From contig DGRV01000026.1 in NCBI GenBank assembly GCA_002391225.1, positions 1 to 24,607 of the forward strand: DNA of 24,607 bases, in the 5' to 3' direction. The notes beneath the pieces are model-generated. The model was given only the letters and a program-made list of their open reading frames with translations. It had not been told where the DNA came from and searched no databases. Position 1 is the first letter of the stretch. Every line of letters starts with the position of its first letter. The position numbers and the translations under genes were made by a program. Below are positions 22,328 through 24,607 of this stretch, piece by piece. The stretch comes from Christensenella sp. UBA4379. GTDB lineage: Bacteria > Bacillota > Clostridia > Christensenellales > Aristaeellaceae.

Positions 22328-23017
22328 TCAAGCCTTTTCCCGGCTGGTTTTCCCGATCCGGTCCGCCAGGGCCAGGTAGCACCAGCCCACGGCCATCAGG
22401 AACAGGAACAGCGCCAGGATCCACCACACGCAGCCCATGTAGGGCAGCTGGTCCGTAAAGCCGAATGCCCCGGCGGGGCTCCCCCAGTTGAGGAAAAAAT
22501 AGGGGTAATTCTGCCCCCTGGAAAATTCCCAGCCCCGGACATAGGCGATGCCGGCGTAAACGGCGTACAATAGCGGCGGAACGATCACCCAGACGACGTG
22601 CTTCCGGTCGATCTTAACCCCCGGGAACACCACGAAAAAGTCTGCCACCGCCGCCAGCGGGACCACCAAATGGGTCAGCGTGTTCTGCATGTTCCACGCC
22701 GTGCCGCCGAAAAGCGGGGCGAGCAGCACGGCGAACACGACCCCGGTCAGCGTGATGGACACCGTGCCCACGAGCTTTACAACGTACCAGGCGCGGGGGA
22801 TCTCCCCGCCTTTCAGCAGCAGAACACCGCCAATCGCGCAGATCAGCGCGATGGCGATGTTCGACTGTATCGTAAAGTACATGAACACCCGGTTCCCGCC
22901 CATGAAGGAATTTCTGCCCGCCCTGGCGCTTAAGAAGACCCCCACGGCCGCGCAGATCACCACCGCCAGTTTCAGCAGGCAGCTCACCGTTTTCCTGACC
23001 GGCGAAAGTACATTCAC
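22328..23017 (-). CDS. Pr6Pr family membrane protein (AIG1/ADTRP-like)
   Basis: A 229-residue integral membrane protein with about six helices. The order of YFTIQSNIAIAL (Thr49, Asn53), WNMQNTLTHLVVPLAAVADFFVV (His116), YPYFFLNW and the last helix fits the Pr6Pr family, related to eukaryotic AIG1/ADTRP. In those the intramembrane Thr and His hydrolyse lipid esters. Thr49 and His116 are in matching positions, so hydrolase activity is possible but untested. It starts with GTG at 23015-23017; AGGAGG (plus 23025-23030) seven bases ahead fixes this. It is the first gene of the operon with the flavodoxin and CDF genes. Its promoter was not clearly found. Confidence 0.82.
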   Translation of the reverse strand: MNVLSPVRKTVSCLLKLAVVICAAVGVFLSARAGRNSFMGGNRVFMYFTIQSNIAIALICAIGGVLLLKGGEIPRAWYVVKLVGTVSITLTGVVFAVLLAPLFGGTAWNMQNTLTHLVVPLAAVADFFVVFPGVKIDRKHVVWVIVPPLLYAVYAGIAYVRGWEFSRGQNYPYFFLNWGSPAGAFGFTDQLPYMGCVWWILALFLFLMAVGWCYLALADRIGKTSREKA

Positions 23018-23045
23018 GCCGAATCCTCCTTACTTATAAAAAGAC

Positions 23046-23092
23046 AAAAAGCCCCTGCTGTATATCAGGGTTGCCTCCGGATATACAGCAGG
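23046..23092 (-). terminator. terminator of the glutathione peroxidase gene
   Basis: Perfect 13-bp arms (23054-23066 and 23080-23092) around a 13-base loop, followed on the minus strand by GGCTTTTTGTCTTTTT. It lies between the peroxidase stop and the Pr6Pr start. Confidence 0.88.
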
Positions 23093-23102
23093 TTCATTGT
23101 TT

Positions 23103-23648
23103 TTAGAGCGCGGCGACTACTGCAGCCTTGACGTCTTTCATATCTACGGTGGGCTCGAAGCGGGCGATGACCTTGCCTTCGCGGTTGATCAGGAACTTGG
23201 TGAAGTTCCAGCCGATGTAGGTCTTGTCGCCGTACTTCTTGTTGTTCATGTCCGCGAACTTATTGAGGGCGGCGTTCTTCAGCCCCTTGCCGAAGCCCGT
23301 GAACGGCTTTTCGGAAGCCAGATAGGCAAACAGCGGGTCCGCCGTTTCGCCGTTGACGTCGATCTTGGCGAACTGGGGGAACTCGGTGCCGAATTTCAGC
23401 GTGCAGAACTGATGAATCTCATCGTCGCTGCCGGGAGCCTGGCCCGCGAACTGGTTGCAGGGGAAGTCCAGGATTTCAAAGCCCTGGGATTTTAGTTCCT
23501 TGTACATCGCTTCCAGGGGCTCATAATGCGGGGTGAAGCCGCAGCCGGTCGCGGTATTGACGATCAGCAGAACCTTGCCCTGATACTCGGAGAGACTGAC
23601 TTCCTGCCCCTTCCTGTCCTTCACGGTAAAATCATACACAGTGCTCAT
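23103..23648 (-). CDS. glutathione peroxidase family protein (Cys type)
   Basis: A thiol peroxidase that reduces organic and hydrogen peroxides; bacterial Cys-type members generally use thioredoxin rather than glutathione. The 181-residue length is near the usual ~160-180. The peroxidatic Cys36 is in NTATGCGFTPHYEPL, the catalytic Gln70 is in CNQFAGQAPG, and Trp-Asn are in IGWNFTKFLI. Cys64 (DFPCNQF) is the conserved second Cys of the family. Position 36 is a true Cys codon, not UGA. The ATG at 23646-23648 has AAAGGAAC ahead, and MSTVYDFTVKDRKG is the family start; a longer open frame runs back into the regulator gene and is not meaningful. It lies 13 bases after the OhrR-like gene, so its expression is probably controlled by that sensor. 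Confidence 0.94.
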   Translation of the reverse strand: MSTVYDFTVKDRKGQEVSLSEYQGKVLLIVNTATGCGFTPHYEPLEAMYKELKSQGFEILDFPCNQFAGQAPGSDDEIHQFCTLKFGTEFPQFAKIDVNGETADPLFAYLASEKPFTGFGKGLKNAALNKFADMNNKKYGDKTYIGWNFTKFLINREGKVIARFEPTVDMKDVKAAVVAAL

Positions 23649-23661
23649 CGTGATGTTCCTT

Positions 23662-24114
23662 TCATTGGTCGTTCTCTTTGTTTTTTTGACGGTCCAGCAG
23701 TTCATAAAGCAGCAGATACAGCGTCCTTGCTTTTTCGGGAGGCAGGTCGATGCAGCTGGCCACATGGGCGGGAACGTCCTTCACCTTTTCCTGCAGGGCC
23801 CGGCCTGCTTCCGTCAGCGTGATCTCGACCACGCGGTCGTCCCGGCGGCTCCGCCGTCTTTCCACGTACCCGGCCTGCTCCATCTTTTTCAGCAGGGGAG
23901 AAAGGGTCCCGTTGTCCAGCATCAGCTTTTCGCCGATGTCCGTCACGGAGAGGCCGTCCTGCTCCCACAGCACCAGAAAGACGATGTACTGGGTATAGGT
24001 CAGCCCCAGGGGCTTCAGCCAGGGCGTATACAGGCCGGTCACGTTCCTGGCCGCAGCATACAGCGGAAAGCAGAGCTGATTGGCCAGCTTCATCGCCTCA
24101 CGATCCTTGTTCAT
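23662..24114 (-). CDS. ohrR: OhrR-like MarR family organic-peroxide sensor
   Basis: A 150-residue MarR-type repressor. The N terminus MNKDREAMKLANQLCFPLYAAARNVTGLY places Cys15 exactly as in B. subtilis OhrR, where its oxidation by organic peroxides releases DNA. The winged helix is LSVTDIGEKLMLDNGTLSPLLKKMEQAGYVERRRSRRDDR, with the DNGTL recognition-helix motif of OhrR proteins. There is no other N-terminal Cys, so it is of the one-Cys type. The ATG at 24114 was chosen because AGGGAGGAG lies five bases ahead; the in-frame ATG at 24129 overlaps that site. It is followed by the peroxidase gene (13-base gap). A palindrome over its own promoter suggests autoregulation. Organic peroxide sensing is inferred from the family; the usual ohr gene is not in this window. 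Confidence 0.88.
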   Translation of the reverse strand: MNKDREAMKLANQLCFPLYAAARNVTGLYTPWLKPLGLTYTQYIVFLVLWEQDGLSVTDIGEKLMLDNGTLSPLLKKMEQAGYVERRRSRRDDRVVEITLTEAGRALQEKVKDVPAHVASCIDLPPEKARTLYLLLYELLDRQKNKENDQ

Positions 24115-24135
24115 GGCTCCTCCCTTCAATGCGTT

Positions 24136-24176
24136 TGATACAAATATATTTTATCATACACATTTCGCCGTGTCAA
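24136..24176 (-). promoter_or_regulatory. promoter and operator of the ohrR - peroxidase operon
   Basis: Minus strand: TTGACA (plus 24171-24176), 17 bases, TAAAAT (plus 24148-24153). The 21-bp A/T-rich imperfect palindrome TGATAnAA...TTnTATCA at 24136-24156 covers the -10 box, the expected position for OhrR autorepression. OhrR operators are known to be A/T-rich palindromes. Confidence 0.78.
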
Positions 24177-24196
24177 GATTTTTCCCCAAAGTTTTG

Positions 24197-24607
24197 TCAG
24201 TCCCTCTTAAAGAGATCCCTGGTATAGACTTTTTCCTTCACGTCGTCCAGGACGGCGTCGTAGCGGTTGGCGATGATCGCGTCGCTGCTGCGCTTGAACT
24301 GCTCCAGGTCGTTGACGACCAGGGAGCCAAAGAAGGTGGAGCCGTCCTTCAGCGTCGGCTCATAGATGATGACGGACGCGCCCTTGGCCTTGATCCGCTT
24401 CATGACGCCCTGAATGGAGCTCTGGCGGAAGTTGTCGCTGTTGCTCTTCATGGTCAGGCGGAACACGCCGATGGTCACGATCTTTTCCCTGCCCGGATCG
24501 TAGCGGTTCCCCTCCGAATAGGAATAATAGCCGGCCACCTGCAGCACCCGGTCCGCGATAAAATCCTTGCGGGTCCGGTTGCTCTCCACGATGGCCTGGA
24601 TCAGGTT
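24197..24607 (-). CDS. UDP-glucose 6-dehydrogenase, C-terminal part (start beyond right edge)
   Basis: Oxidises UDP-glucose to UDP-glucuronate with NAD, for capsule or exopolysaccharide. Only the last 136 residues are inside the window; the frame enters at 24607 as NLIQAIVESNRTRKDFIAD. Family features are VTIGVFRLTMKSNSDNFRQSSIQGVMKRIKAKG, VIIYEPTLKDG and the final DVKEKVYTRDLFKRD, which form the C-terminal Rossmann domain. This version (LTMKSxSDNFRxSS) is the bacterial capsule-associated type. The stop TGA is at 24197-24199, 21 bases from the ohrR promoter; no terminator was found between. The related GDP-mannose dehydrogenases are an alternative but fit less well. Confidence 0.88.
   Translation of the reverse strand, partial: NLIQAIVESNRTRKDFIADRVLQVAGYYSYSEGNRYDPGREKIVTIGVFRLTMKSNSDNFRQSSIQGVMKRIKAKGASVIIYEPTLKDGSTFFGSLVVNDLEQFKRSSDAIIANRYDAVLDDVKEKVYTRDLFKRD

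Noticed and set aside
20713..22458. 581-codon plus-strand open frame
   Set aside because: It runs antisense through three well-supported minus-strand genes and has biased Asp/His-rich composition.
23500..23560. Selenocysteine in the glutathione peroxidase
   Set aside because: The active-site codon is an ordinary Cys codon, not TGA.

Overview
The window looks like chromosome of a GC-rich Firmicute, probably a gut-type clostridium. Core genes are about 60-65% GC by eye, start sites carry strong AGGAGG-like ribosome binding sites, promoters have sigma-A-type TTGACA/TATAAT boxes, and the regulator and translation-factor proteins resemble Bacillus/Clostridium versions. No species assignment is possible from sequence reading alone. 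No rRNA, tRNA, CRISPR array, transposase or prophage gene was seen.

Layout. 1-964: start of argininosuccinate lyase (argH, minus strand, cut by the left edge). 1189-3447: a large secreted protein of unknown function with its own promoter and terminator. 3628-7198: two translational GTPases in tandem, release factor 3 (prfC) and TypA/BipA, separated by an unusual nested inverted repeat. 7248-7868: a YcxB-like membrane protein. 7977-9386: a DUF234-type AAA ATPase with lower GC, whose near-consensus promoter is embedded in a 25-bp-arm palindrome. 9365-10088: a YjjG-like HAD phosphatase that appears frameshifted in a run of seven C. 10152-14524 (minus): transketolase, then a DUF2461 protein translationally coupled to a phosphohexomutase. 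14751-16335: an orphan YgiT-type zinc-finger gene divergent from a patatin-like lipase plus DUF1294 pair. 16332-17311: AzlCD amino-acid exporter. 17479-19700: an AT-rich two-gene island, a GmrSD-like DUF262/HNH protein followed by a secreted Cys-motif protein, probably an acquired defence locus. 19918-20121: a two-helix small membrane protein with a strong terminator. 20254-20712: four structured repeats. 20737-23017 (minus): Pr6Pr membrane protein, flavodoxin and CDF metal transporter operon. 23103-24114 (minus): OhrR-like regulator and glutathione peroxidase operon. 24197-24607: C-terminal end of a UDP-glucose 6-dehydrogenase.

How the parts fit. Metabolic genes (argH, tkt, phosphohexomutase, ugd) and translation genes form the backbone. 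The 20.7-24.1 kb segment has a redox and metal theme: OhrR with its conserved Cys15, a Cys-type glutathione peroxidase, a flavodoxin and a CDF pump with an N/D/D/D site. Accessory material is concentrated in the ATPase gene, the DUF262 island and the repeat array.

The most striking unexplained signal is the array at 20290-20712. Four copies of a two-hairpin unit occur in a gene-free stretch. The first-hairpin arms differ between copies, yet every difference is compensated on the opposite arm (six paired changes, no mispair). This points to selection on structure in a repeat family that I cannot name.
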